Shown: positions 23,700-34,800, counted from the first letter of the stretch. The stretch: DNA of 64,000 nt from Pseudorasbora parva (GCF_024679245.1 NC_090182.1:36660047-36724046); one strand, 5' to 3'. Notes: generated from the sequence alone by a model not told the origin. Made by a program: numbers and translations.

Positions 23700-23999
23700 A
23701 TGAAAATTGAAACTGCAATTGATAACGTTGTATGCTCAAAACGGTACTTTTCAGGAAGCAGCAAACAGGAAATTGCATTTGCTATAAAACTTAAAAAAAA
23801 CAAAATAAAAAAGTTTGGTATTGCATTACTAACTTGTCAGATATCTAATCAGGCATTTCCATGTGTCATTATAGTATTATTAAATTTGACCAAAAGCAAG
23901 CTCAAATTGAGATTTTGACAAGCAAATTTCAGACATATAAGTGGTATGTCCATCATTACAATCACCACATCTGAGGCAATAAATGTGGGAAAAAAAGTG

Positions 24000-24390
24000 G
24001 CCAGGCGCATGGTCCAAAAGGGTTGTACCTAAAAGTCTCTTAATGAGTCATGGGTGTGTTTTGGGCTTAACATGCAATAAAACAGAGTTTCATCTCCCAT
24101 TCCTTTTAAAAGACAGTTGCGCTTGCACCATGGCAGATTCGCTTATTTCATTGCGCAATTGACGAGTGAGATGAATGCTTTTATTTTTAATATTTGAAAT
24201 GTTTGTGTGCCCTGTGTGTAAAAAGCATAGTGTACGCATGTTGTGCCCCCACCTATAGGGGCATATTACTAACACACCCTTTAAATTAAATAAAAATACT
24301 GCGTCATTGACTTCAGACTAGATTTTTGTTGTTCAATGATGCAGTAATTTTCAATTGCCTCAAAATAGCAACATTCCAACAATGGCATGA
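24000..24390 (-). repeat. Harbinger-type MITE fragment
   Basis: Shares TGTACGCATGTTGTGC, CCTATAGGGGCATATTACTA and GACTTCAGACTAG segments with 14536-14720. It also has the CTCAAAATAGCAAC phrase common in fish Harbinger MITEs. No clean ends. Confidence 0.45.
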
Positions 24391-24515
24391 CTCAACGACA
24401 AATGGGACCGGGCTGGCTGGGGACCTTCAGGGTGAGGCCATGTTGGGTCAGGGGCCTTGGGTGACCATGGCGGGTCTGGAGACTTGAGAGGCCATGGCTA
24501 GGACTGGAGGCTTGG

Positions 24516-25203
24516 TCAGGGCTGGGGGCTTGGCCAGGGCTGACTTCCAACTCGTCTGTCCCACTCGTCTGCGCTCGTGGGCGTCTGGAGGCGGCGGCTC
24601 TGGGAAGCCGGGAGGTGGGGGCTCTGGGAAAGCGGGAAGCCAGGAGGCGGCTCTGGGAAGCCTGGAGCGGCCACTGGGAGGCCCGGTGAAGGCTCGGGGA
24701 GGCCTGGTGAAGGCTCTGAGAAGACTGGAGCGGGCTCTTGAAGGCCTGGAGAGGGCGCGTTGAAGCCTGGAGCGGGCTCTGGATAGCCCGGAGCGGGCTC
24801 TTGAGGTAGCGGAGCGGGCTCTAGAAGGCGCGGAGCGGGCTCTAGAGGGAGCAGAGCGGGTTCTGGAGGGGCAATAAGTGGCTCAGCCCAGCAATCGATT
24901 AGCCAGTGTTCCTCCATTGGCCAAGGTGTGGTAGCTGACAGCTGGGCTGACGATGAGGGGTGTTGCAGGGCCTGGTCTCAATGCTGGTGTGTGGTGGGGC
25001 TGGACGGTGACAATGTTGTCCTCCTCCACTCTGCCAACCTTGAACGAAGACCCGTCAATCCAGAGTGCAGCACTAATATATAGCTCCAGCGTCCAGGAAG
25101 AATCTACTTGAGGATCACGGATCTCTTCGTCCAGCCCACACCAAAACCCCTCCATCAGTGTCAGATCCCCACAGGAAGCATGGTGACAGGTGTCTAAAAA
25201 CAC
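24516..25203 (-). pseudogene. Retrotransposon gag-like remnant with proline-rich repeat
   Basis: Two overlapping minus-strand frames. The upstream one (25203-24883) contains L-M-E-G-F-W-C-G-L-D-E-E-I-R, then W-T-L-E-L-Y-I-S-A-A-L-W and G-S-S-F-K-V-G, which fit the C-terminal gag half of fish Ty3-like LTR elements. The downstream frame (24917-24516) is a 20-fold-style P-E-P-A-P / P-S-P-G-L repeat encoded by a GC-rich minisatellite. A frameshift near 24890-24915 separates them. There is no zinc knuckle, protease or LTR nearby, so this is an orphan fragment. A host proline-rich protein is a weaker alternative. Confidence 0.5.
24560..24870. repeat. GC-rich minisatellite
   Basis: Degenerate tandem units of about 21-24 bp built on GGAGCGGGCTCT and GGAAGCCTGGAG. 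The base composition contrasts with the AT-rich surroundings. The repeat sits within the gag-like remnant. Confidence 0.75.
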
Positions 25204-25914
25204 ACGTGACAGCCATATGCTAAATCACTGAATTAACCCTTTAATAAATATTTGCAAAACCCACAGACAAATGGAAAGGGTGGCCAATAGTGTTGAAATA
25301 AACTCAATTGTAATTTATGTTAACTTTATTTACATTAACATTAATGCATTTTAATACCGGTCCCTAGTAAATATCGGTCTCTTTATGTTTCAAATACTTT
25401 TAATCTTGCTTGTTGAATAAGCTGCTTAAGGGACAAAGATGGAAAATAATTTCACAAAAAAAGAAAGAAGAAAAAAAAAACATTTTCTCACCTTTTTAAT
25501 ACGGCTACAGTGTTAATATAACCCATCAATCATTTGCATTTAGCACTGCTCATGTTGTGTGTGTTTCAAGAGCTACCATCTGGGTCACGGTGCCTGCAGC
25601 AATATTCATTGTTTTTGCAACAGATTTTGTGCTGGTGCTAATTGAAACTTGAACAAACAGACATGTTTTGTTTCTTTTAGGCAGATAGGCTCTGTCTCCT
25701 CGATTCTGTCCTTTTAATCAAAATGGAGAATAGAGAGTATGGGGGATTACTGAGCCTTTTGAGATGTATTATGAAAGCACAGAGTGCTCTCAAAAAGATA
25801 AACAGGTGTTATGAATCCCAGGCTATGAAATGTTTACAAATCAAGATGCAGATTATCTATGAAACAAAGATGAAAATAAGTATCATGGAATAATTAATAA
25901 CAGAGTTTTCTTTT
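25204..25914. other. Unassigned DNA
   Basis: AT-rich DNA with no feature that I can support. Confidence 0.4.
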
Positions 25915-26537
25915 GGGGACCAATTCTTACTAGTTGCTCATATTAACTTGTATGTTTGCTGTTCATTAGTACTTATAAAGCACATATTAATGCTTTATTC
26001 TGCATGACCATAAATTCCTTAATCCCACCCAATACCTAAAATTAACTAACAACTACCAAAATAACTATTAATAAGCAATTTATTGAGGCAAAAGATGTAG
26101 TTGACAGTGAATGTGTTCCCCCAAACTAAACTGTGAGTTTAGTACTCATTTACTAAAATGTAAAAAAAAAAAAAAAATGTTTAATGTGCTTATTAGTGAA
26201 TGGAGTTCTAATGAAAGTATATTTTAAATGATTAGTTTATTTTAATTGATATATTAAATTAATCATACAATGATTATTGAAATCACATAATCACTATTAA
26301 TGATGACTTTTGCATCAACAAACTCCTAATTTATTGCTTATTAATAGTTAATATAGCAGTTGTTGTAGCATTTAACTTTAGGTATTGAGTAGGACTAAGG
26401 TATGTAGAATAAGGTCATGCAGAATAAGGCATTAATATGTGCTTTATAGGTACTAATAAACAGCCAATATCCTGGTAATATGCATGCTAATAAGCAACTA
26501 GCTAATATCGACAACTGAACCCTAAAATAATGTTACC
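25915..26537. repeat. Palindromic MITE (GTTACC end)
   Basis: The left arm (about 25930-26110: TTAGTACTTATAAAGCACAT, CTGCATGACCATAAATTCC, CCCAATACCTAAA) is the inverted copy of 26350-26537 (TTTAGGTATTGAGTAGG, AAGGTCATGCAGAATAAGG, ATGTGCTTTATAGGTACTAA). It ends TGTTACC. The left terminal bases are eroded. Confidence 0.75.
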
Positions 26538-26697
26538 AAATATATTGCACATTGGAAATTAATGATGGTTAATACATTATTAACTAATGTTAATACATCA
26601 CATCTTGTTGTAAAGTGTTACCAAGATTAACCTTGTCTTTTTAAAATGTAATTAACACATGACAGAGAAATTGACGATGTACTGTTATATTTCCCCA

Positions 26698-27058
26698 ACC
26701 CGATCACACATAAATGCGTATAAATAGTACGAGTGTGCAATGTCGTGGAATGTATACGCCAAAACTCATTTTGGCGTGCATATGATACGCTGTTTTTCGC
26801 GTGCATATGATACGCACTTTATGGTGTATATATGACATGCACTTGGGTAGGTTTAGGGTAGTGGGGCGTATATATGACACGCGCTTGGGTAGGTTTAGGG
26901 TGGTGGGGTGGGGGGGTTCCTATGTATAATACGCCATAAAATGCGTATCATATGCACGTGAAAAACAGCGTGCCATAGACACGCCAAAATGAGTTTTGGC
27001 GTATACATTCCACGACATTGCACACTCGTACTATTTATACGCATTTTTGTGAGAATAT
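26698..27058. mobile_element. Palindromic MITE, family P (copy 2)
   Basis: Nearly the same sequence as 53746-54111. Ends are AACCCGATCACACATAAATG and the inverse of CATTTTTGTGAGAATATCC. Arms contain GTGCAATGTCGTGGAATGTA in both orientations, and the centre has two GGGTAGGTTTAGGGT segments. It has no coding capacity. Confidence 0.85.
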
Positions 27059-27354
27059 CCTGCCTTTTGCACATAAACCTTATGAAGTTGTTTGTAAAAA
27101 CTGAAAGTTTAGATAAATAAAACAGAAAAAGGCTGTCACACAACATGCTTTTTGCCCTCTGAAGAAAGTGAATGCAAAGCCTAAACTCAGATATTGATTT
27201 TGTTTGCCCATAACCATAAAAAAAAAATAATAATACTAATAATCAACAGATTAAATAGCAGATTAATCAATATATTGGTGGACTTCTACCAGGTTCTATT
27301 ATAATTTAGACGTTTTGCTTTTATATGAACACTGAAAAGCTGGAGCTGTATTAT
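27059..27354. other. Unassigned AT-rich DNA
   Basis: No feature supported. Confidence 0.4.
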
Positions 27355-27775
27355 AAGCCCCTTTCTGGCTGATCCCATAAAATGGCCATAAAATTGCTAG
27401 AGTGCCTTCTGTGTAAACGCAAACACGTCACGGGATTGATCCTGGGATCAATCCCATAATGAGGACCTAGTAATATTGCCATGATCAGTCCCAGAACGCG
27501 CCCTATGTGATCAAAAGAACCAATGCTCTCAGGGGTAAGTCAAAATGATGACGCTTAAGCTGATGCCAAATCGAATTAGAAAAAAGCAAATGTGTAGTTT
27601 CACGAGAGCTTTGAAGACATTACACGTCACATCCTGATGTCACATGTCACGGGATGTGCATGAACGCACATACAGATTCCTGAAAATCCCTGCCAGTGGG
27701 ATTGAAACAAAATCCAATGATCCTGGCACACATTATCATTGTATTTTACAGAATCTCTGTGTGAAAGGGGCCATA
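27355..27775. mobile_element. MITE with GGCCCCTTTCACAC-type ends
   Basis: The left end (AGCCCCTTTCTGGCTG) and right end (CTGTGTGAAAGGGGCCAT) are inverted relatives. Its CACGGGATTGATCCTGG and GAGGACCTAGTAATATTGCC phrases recur in diverged form at 62985-63050. No coding sequence. Limits are approximate. Confidence 0.5.
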
Positions 27776-27785
27776 GAAACATCCT

Positions 27786-28446
27786 GGGCCCTATCTTGCA
27801 CCCAGCGCAATTGACTTTGTACACCGACGCATGTGTCATTCCTATTTTGCACCCGCGCAAAGCACGCTTTTCCCTCCACAGAAGCACGTCGCTAAACTAG
27901 TGAATAAACTTGCGCTCCCTGGGCGGTTCAACGCAAAAAAAGGAGGCGTGTTCCGGCGCAAACAATCCCTGGTGCTATTTTGCTGTTCCATTAAATAATT
28001 GCGCCACTGACCAGAAAAAACCTAGTCTAAAGTCGCGCGTTGCCATACGTTGCGCGTTGTTCATTATGCTATTTTAAGGGCGCATGCTTGACCATATAAG
28101 GACATCTGTCTTTCACTGCTCTTACAAGAACATCCGTCTCCTCGGCTGTGAATCGCTCCTGGCGTGCGCCTGGTAAATACGCCATAATAATAGCAATCCA
28201 TAATGGAACTTGCGCACCTGCTTTTAAAGGGAATGTTGGATGACGCTCTGATTGGTTTATTCACATTACGCCCAAACCACACCTATGAATAATGAAGCTA
28301 CTTCAGACCAACCCATTTTAGATTTGCGCCGGGCGCAAGAGCCATTTATCCCACCGGGAAAATAGCAACAGCGCCGAGATCCGCCCACAAAGTTACTTGC
28401 GCTTCGCGCTTTGAAACTTGCGTTTCATATCGTTAAAATAGGGCCC
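27786..28446. mobile_element. PIF/Harbinger-type MITE, copy 1
   Basis: Begins GGGCCCTAT and ends ATAGGGCCC. It is flanked by CCT on both sides (27783-27785 and 28447-28449), the 3-bp duplication usual for Harbinger. It matches 59609-60634 throughout but lacks about 380 bp of that copy's centre. It carries the beginning of a Myb-like frame on the minus strand. Confidence 0.8.
28105..28185 (-). pseudogene. Myb/SANT-like Harbinger protein, N-terminal stub
   Basis: From the CAT at 28183-28185 the minus strand reads M-A-Y-L-P-G-A-R-Q-E-R-F-T-A-E-E-T-D-V-L, then V-R-A-V-K. This is the first helix of the Myb/SANT-like DNA-binding protein that accompanies Harbinger transposases. Homology ends after about 27 residues, where copy 2 continues. 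It is a stub with no function expected. Confidence 0.7.
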
Positions 28447-28631
28447 CCTAACTTTGGATCGTATCCTATTTACGTAGAACTGTCATAGTACTGTATTTCA
28501 TAGAAATAGAACTCATCAAATCTTAAAGGGGTCACATAATGGTACATGCACTTTTACAAGTTGATTGTATGGAAATGTGTGTATGAAGTGCCTGTATAAA
28601 ACCAGCCAATTATGATTAAAAATCCATCCAG

Positions 28632-28663
<32 letters not shown>

Positions 28664-28837
28664 TCCTTATATGTTTTCCCTTGTCTCATATCAAGCCGAT
28701 CGCGTGTCGGACATCACACAGTCAGACGCCCCTTCCACAACTGTTGAATGACAAGCAGCATTTCAACTCAGACCCGCCCTAAGCGAGCTGTCAGTCCGCC
28801 ATTGTTGATATGCTGGAGCAGAATAGCGTCTAAGCGA

Positions 28838-29103
28838 ATGTGGTGTTCTGTTCTTGGGTGTAAAAATGAACACAGCAGTCATTCTGATGTTCCAATTTCC
28901 GAACCGCTGAAGACGCAGTGGCTGAGTTTTGTTTTCAAAGGGAATATTCCCCCCGATCAAAGTCAGTGCTTTTACACAAATCATTTATCACCAGGCTGAT
29001 TTATAAACGAGGGTCAGTATAAAGCAGGTTTGGCTAAGAAGCTGCTCCTGAATAAAGGATCTGTACCAACTGTTTGTGTTCCTGCTGCAGCTCCAGAAGA
29101 AGT
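28838..29103 (+). pseudogene. THAP-like zinc-finger exon relic
   Basis: From ATG 28838 the frame reads M-W-C-S-V-L-G-C-K-N (first zinc pair C-x4-C), W-L-S-F-V (the invariant Trp region) and then T-N-H-L-S-P-G. The position where THAP domains carry the third zinc ligand Cys appears as Tyr (F-Y-T-N-H). A TGA at 28997-28999 breaks the frame. The same frame continues as N-E-G-Q-Y-K-A-G and L-L-L-N-K-G-S-V-P-T-V, and the exon ends at a GTGAGT donor after 29099. THAP domains bind DNA in P-element and Kolobok transposases. This copy is dead. Confidence 0.6.
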
Positions 29104-29395
29104 GAGTGTAGTTTGAAACATTCGCACACTTCTCGATGAATGCGGCTAAAGTTTACAGGGTAAGTTACATTACGGCATGCTTTCTGTGTATGAAAATCTC
29201 AATATAATTCATAATCCCACTTTTATAATGAACAATGCATTATTGTTATTACAAACTGTGTACTTTGGTGAGAAAGTTAATGTGGTCACACTACATTAAG
29301 CTTACTTTTGTAGATGGTTTATAATGGTGTCTGTTACTGTCAAAACAAACAACAATAATTTGTGTTGTAACAGTTATTACACTACATAGATAACA

Positions 29396-30179
29396 TTAAA
29401 GGGTTACTTCAGCGATTAGCATATGGCTTTGTATCAGTAGAAACCCTGGAGTATAATCAAATGATTTTTGCTTCCCCATCTCATATCCCCCTGAGACGAG
29501 AGATTTATGGATTTTATTTCTGGAAAAATTCCTCCCGTGACACAAATTGATGATATTTGTGTCATCTTTGGAATGTTTGGCCAGAGGCTAAAGACTACAG
29601 CCAGCAGAGGGAGCTATTTCCACATGTTTTCCACTCGCACATGGGGGAGTGGGAGATCACACTCACAGCACAGCTGCTGGGATTAAACGGAGCTATGGTG
29701 AGCAATGTAAGTGTTTTAACTTCTCAAATTAATTTCTATGAAAGTTAAGCTTCCAAAGGCATAAACTGAAAACACGCCAGACTGAACATGCATTTTGAAT
29801 GTATGCCGTGAATGTGGTCGCGATTTCCTCATTAGCTCATTTAGAACGTTAAATGTAATCTGACTCCTAATCTGAGTTAGTGCTATGAGACTCACGCGGC
29901 GACTCGATCGTTATATTGAACAGAAACGTTCAGTTTTTAATTGTAGTGTCTGTTCTCTAACTCAGTCACTGTAATCCAGTAGTGGCTTTGGGAATGGCCT
30001 CATAGGGCAGCGAAGCATTCTGGGAATTGTAGTCTTTCATCCCCATTAGACAAAAATACATTTTCTGTCATTTCTCAGCCTAGAAGGCACCAAATTCAAA
30101 AATAATTTCACATTTCTACTACATTAATGACCCAGTTTAAATACAGATTCATCTTTCCAGCGCTGAACTACCCCTTTAA
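29396..30179. mobile_element. TTAA element nested in the THAP element
   Basis: Starts TTAAAGGGTTACTTCAGCG (29396) and ends CGCTGAACTACCCCTTTAA (30179). The ends are inverted copies with TTAA on both sides. The 784-bp interior includes a 63-codon frame without known motifs (29557-29748). It lies wholly between the two ends of the 28523-30740 element and is therefore younger than that element. Confidence 0.75.
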
Positions 30180-30354
30180 GCATCACTGACAAGCCTACAT
30201 TTACCAAAAAAAAATTATTGGCATTAGCTGTAACATCAGTCTGTAAATTAACCAACGTATACATCAGTAAACACATAGCATACATATCTCCCTAAGCTAA
30301 TGTTACCCTGCCAGAACATACAAAGATAGATCAAAGTGACATTACGTTAACCAA

Positions 30355-30525
30355 CCATTCAGAAACGCCCTGATCGAGCCTTATTTGTCGAATTTCGTTG
30401 AGGCCGTCATCTTGTTCCAGGTCCGATTCCAGTTCAAATTGATACACTTCCACAGATGTGTTCTCGGAGACCTTGCCATTCTTTCCCCTCAACTGTTGTC
30501 AAGGGCAACACTTCACATGTGTTGT
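30355..30525 (-). other. Exon-like acidic coding segment (unrecognised)
   Basis: The minus strand is open across about 57 codons with an acidic composition (E-V-Y-Q-F-E-L-E-S-D-L-E-Q-D-D then L-N-E-I-R-Q-I-R-L). It is preceded by an acceptor-like TTGCCCTTGACAACAG at the upstream edge. It points toward the THAP exon, in the opposite orientation. It may be part of a second transposon gene, or chance. Confidence 0.3.
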
Positions 30526-30740
30526 GTCAAACCTCTCCACAGAACAGAGGGGCGGGGTTAACAGAAAATGTATGCACTGAAATGGCTTGCTGAAAACAGA
30601 GCTGTTTTTTACCAAGTAAAATTAGTGTTTTCTTACAATATTAATGAGATTTTTTAATTAAAGTATATTACAAAGTTTTAATGTAGACACTAAATAATCA
30701 TAGTAACTTGTACAAACATGGCATTATATGACCCCTAGAA

Positions 30741-31794
30741 TGAACTACTGGAATTCTACATCTTTCTGACCATTTGCGCTAGACTGCACTGAATGTAATT
30801 TTGTCATGTCATATTTACATTCTAAGCTTCTATTGAGGTTTTAGAATGAAGCTTTATCTGTCGTCATATTGTCGTCAAGAATTAAGATGATAAGCCCCTG
30901 TATAAGTAATACAGCCCCTGATTCCAAAAGGTCACCTTTACTCAGTGACCCTGTAGAGTCATTGGGTTTCTGTTAATGGTCAGCTCTTGGTGTCTTGGAC
31001 AACATTATGCATTACTTACAGTGTCCGGAATGACCGGCCCTTCTCTTGTTGCAGATTCCAGGCTCTGACATTTCTAGAGGTGTTGGTTTACCTCCATCCT
31101 GCCTGTTACTAAAACATGCCTGTATGTCTTGTTTGTTTTCTAAAACTAATAACCAGAACATTAATAACTTCTATAACAAGCTCTATGATTAAAGTGAACT
31201 ATGAATAATGTGTGATTGACAAAAGTGGAGTGGTGCTTTGTCCTTTAATGCAGGACTAAAATTAGCTGTCATTCGTTTCCCATCCAAATGACAGTGACCT
31301 TTAGCAAAAGAGCCATTCAGAATAATTCCACTGAGACAGTGATGAACAGAAATAGATTGGATTGGGGAAAAAGAGGAAGTGAGATGAAAAGATAAAGTGA
31401 GATTATGTGATGTGAAATGGAAGCAAGCAGGGGCAAAATCTGAATGAGAGCTGAAGTTTGAACTAGTGTCTACATTTTTAAGTAGTGACTGTATAGCTCA
31501 GCTGTCTTTAAACTACTTTTTTAATGAGTTTCAATGTGTGTGGAAAAAAAAATATAACATGGATAATATTCTCAAGGTATAAAAGGGGACCTACTATGCC
31601 TCTTTACAAAGTGGTATACATCTGGAACAGAAGATGCAGATGTGTGGGTATTATATAGTTCTATAAAAATATGTATGTGTTTACACAATATCTAATTATT
31701 GCCTCACTCTCAAGTACTGAGGTATGAATTATAGAAACATGTAGTATTCATTGTTTAAGCTGGAGATAGCATGGGGGAAAAACATGCTTAGATG
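30741..31794. other. Unassigned DNA, about 1 kb
   Basis: No supported gene or repeat ends. Confidence 0.4.
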
Positions 31795-31796
31795 TT

Positions 31797-32936
31797 CTAG
31801 TGCACAGATCTATAACATCTGCCTGAGGGAATAAGTGTAAATAGATTGGGGCTGGGGTGAGAGGGGCCTGTGATGATGTTACCCGTCTGTTTCTTTACTC
31901 TGGACATGTACAAGTCCTGAAGGCTGGGCAGGTGCACACCAATTACCCTTTCAGCTGTCCTAACAGTCCATTGCAGTCTTCTTATGTCTGCTTTGCTGGC
32001 TGACCCAAGCCAGACATTTATAGAAGTGCACAGAACGCACTCAATAACAGCTGAGTAAAACTGTGTCATCTGCGCCTGTGGCAGGTTGAACTTGTTTCAG
32101 TTGAGTCAATGTGATTGTCCCACTTCAGGTCCTGAGAGATTGTGGTGCCCAGGAACCTGAATGACTCTACTGCTTCCACAGTGCTCATGATGTTGAATGC
32201 GTAGAGTTCTGGGGGATTTCTTCTAAAGTCCACAATCATCTCCACAGTTTTTAGCGTGTTCAGCTCCAGGTTGTCATGACTGCACTAGACAGCCAGCTGC
32301 TCAACCTCTTGTCTGTAAGCAGACTCATCACTATCTTGGATGAAATGACTGCGGTATCATCTACAAACTTCGGGAGCGTGACAGAGGGGTCTTTAGAGGT
32401 GCAGTCGTTTGTGTAGAGGGAGAAGAGCAGTGAGCACACAGCCCTAAGGAGCACCAGTGCTGATGGTGACATGAGTTTTCCCAGCCTCACTAGCTGCTGT
32501 CTGTCAGGAAGCTGATGATCCACTGACAGATGGAGATGGGCACAAAGAACACAAACAGGAAAGTTTCATAAGTCCCTGGTTTGCCCAGATGTTACAGGAT
32601 GTAATGCAGTTAGATGCTGACTGCATCATCCACAGACTTGTTTTCTCGATAAGCAAACTGCAGTGGGTCCAGCAAGTGCCCAGTAATGCCCCTCAAATTA
32701 CGGCAAATCAATAGGTCAGTCGTAATTTAGTCCTGTAATATTTGGTTTCTTGGTAAAGGGATTACGGTGGAGCATTTGAAGCAGGAGGGGACTTCACACA
32801 GCTTCAGTGATCTGTGAAGATGGATGACAGCTGGACAGCATAGGCTTTGAGACAGGCTTGTGGGACACCGTCTGGGCCTTTGGCTTCTCTTATCTACTAT
32901 TTCCCGAAGACCCAGCATCCATCCTCATCACAGATG
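31797..32936 (-). pseudogene. Non-LTR retrotransposon reverse transcriptase, C-terminal half
   Basis: Minus-strand pieces in order: L-K-L-C-E-V-P-S-C-F-K-C-S-T-V-I-P near 32800 (RT fingers), a segment ending T-D-R-Q-Q-L-V-R-L-G-K near 32490, then L-L-F-S-L-Y-T-N-D-C-T-S and F-V-D-D-T near 32380 (catalytic box, Ala replaced by Val), and finally Q-F-Y-S-A-V-I-E-C-V-L-C-T-S-I with D-I-R-R-L-Q-W-T-V-R-T-A-E near 32050-31950 (thumb/C-terminal). Frameshifts and stops divide it into at least three frames. This is a LINE type very abundant in teleosts. Its 5' side is cut by a TTAA MITE at 32937. Confidence 0.85.
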
Positions 32937-33817
32937 TTAAAGGGTTAGTTCACCCAAAAATGGAATTTATGTCATTAATGACTCACCCTAAAGTCGTTCC
33001 ACACCCGTAAAGACCTCCATTCATCTTTGGAACACATTTTAAGATATTTTATATTTAGTTCGAGAGCTTTCTGTCCCTCCATGGAAAACATGTTCCTCTT
33101 TCCAGAAGGAACAGAAAAAACATCATCAAAGTCCATATAACATCTGTGAGATTAGTTAGAATCTCTTGAAGCATCAAAAATAAGTTTTGGTCCCAAAATA
33201 ACACAAACTATGACTTTATTCAGCATTATCTTCCGTTTTTGTTTTTAATCCGCAAACAAAGATTTGAGCAGTTATAAATCAGAGAATCGATTCAGAATTC
33301 GGATCGCCAATGTCACGTGATTTCATCAGTTTGACACGTGATCCGAATCATGATTCAATACGCTGATTCAGCGTATTGATTCATGATTTGGTTCGCCAAT
33401 GTCACGTGATTTCAGCAGTTTGGCAGTTTGACACGCGATCTGAATCATGAATCAATACGCTGATTCATAACCGTTTGAATCTTTATTTGAGGATTGAAAA
33501 CAAACACAGAAGAGAAAACAATGCTGAATAAAGTTGTAGTTTGTTATTTTTGGACCAAAATGTATTTTCGATGCTTCAAGAGATTCTAATTAACTAACTG
33601 ATGTCACATATTGACTACTTTGATTATGTTTTATTACCTTTATGGAAAGGGACAGTATAGTGTGCAAACATTTAATGGAGGAACAGAAATCTCTCAGGCT
33701 AAATATAAAATATCGTTCACTGTTCCGAAGATGAACGGAGGTCTTACGGGTATCGAACGACATTAGGGTAAGAAATTACTGAAAGAATTTTCATTTTTTG
33801 GTGAACTAAGACTTTAA
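32937..33817. mobile_element. TTAA-flanked MITE, family R (copy 1)
   Basis: Begins TTAAAGGGTTAGTTCACCC (32937) and ends GGTGAACTAAGACTTTAA (33817) with TTAA at each side. The arms are inverted copies, for example GTCGTTCCACACCCGTAA against TTACGGGTATCGAACGAC. The central inverted part at 33280-33480 contains repeated GTCACGTGATTTCA and CAATACGCTGATTC. It interrupts the LINE remnant. Confidence 0.85.
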
Positions 33818-33869
33818 ATTCTGGCAGAGCGGGCTTGGGGCTTGTGTGAGACCTGGCTTTTCAAGCCTG

Positions 33870-34237
33870 GGCCCCACTTTATATTAGGTGGCCTTAAGTA
33901 CTATGTACTTACATCAAAAAATAAGTACAATGTACTTACTGTGTTCAAATTGTGTTGCAAAGCACTTTTGCTGATATTGAGGTGGATACGTGTAGAGTTA
34001 GGGACAGGTGTGGTGATATGGGTAAGTTTAAGGATATGGTTATGTGTAAGGGAAGTGTCAACTGTGTAATTACAAATGTAACTACAGAAATTAATTACAG
34101 ATGTAATTACATGCAGGTATTTTTAAAATGTAAGTACAATGTAAAAACATGTATGTACACAATAAGTTCATTGTATCAAATGATTAATTACAATGTTAGT
34201 ACATAGTAGTTAAGGCCACCTAATATAAAGTGGGTCC
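33870..34237. mobile_element. Palindromic MITE with exact 8-bp target duplication
   Basis: Ends GGCCCCACTTTATATTAGG and its inverse CCTAATATAAAGTGGGTCC. It is flanked by CAAGCCTG at 33862-33869 and again at 34238-34245. An exact octamer suggests a hAT-type insertion. The interior consists of AAGTACAATGTA-like inverted segments. Short frames are not genes. Confidence 0.85.
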
Positions 34238-34394
34238 CAAGCCTGCAACAAATATCATTCAAATTATTGGCCTATTGTTGATTCTCCAAAATGCTAGAGG
34301 ATGCTTAGCTTAAAAAAAACTGAACAATGAAAAACTGAAAACTGGTTCTTTAGCTTTTTAGAGTAGCTTCTTTTAGCTACTCTTATCTTCTTAT

Positions 34395-34800
34395 TTAGTG
34401 TGTTTTTGGCCTGTTTGGGCTTTGTCCCCACTCATGTCCTCTCGCATCGTCTTTGGTCTGGCAATGCTGTTTGAGTTTTTCAGTGAACCATGCCTTGTCG
34501 TTGTTATATGTTAAATGCATCCTTGTGGGAACACACATGTCCTCACAGAAGCTGATGTAGGATGTCATGGTGTCAGGGAGCTCATCCAGATCAGTGGCTG
34601 TGGCCTCAAAAACACTCCAAACACTGCAGTCGAAACAGGCACAGAAATCCCGTTGGCCCATCTCTTTACATTTATTGCTACAGGCTTAGCAGATTTAAGT
34701 TTCTGTCTGTCGGCTGGGAGAATATGAATCAAACTGTGTTCAGAGAGTCCCAATGTCGCCCAGGGAACAGTAATATGCATCTTTTAAAATAGTGTAGCAT
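34395..34800 (-). pseudogene. Non-LTR retrotransposon, region upstream of RT
   Basis: The minus strand encodes S-L-I-H-I-L-P-A-D-R-Q-K-L-K-S-A-K-P (34780-34690), F-D-C-S-V-W-S-V-F, S-Y-I-S-F-C-E-D-M-C-V-P-T and N-N-D-K-A-W-F-T-E-K-L. These are the linker between endonuclease and RT in the same LINE type as 31797-32936. One frameshift lies near 34650. Two MITEs lie between it and the RT part, and some LINE sequence is also missing. Confidence 0.75.

Larger units (their letters stand above)
28523..30740 (+). mobile_element. TTAA element with THAP-like exon
   Basis: The left end TTAAAGGGGTCACATAATGG at 28523 pairs with the right end CATTATATGACCCCT ending near 30736. The right TTAA has decayed to AGAA. 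TTAA targets and a THAP-type DNA-binding exon near the left end suggest a Kolobok-like DNA transposon, but no transposase core is visible. A second TTAA element occupies 29396-30179. The family assignment is inference from ends plus exon. Confidence 0.6.
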
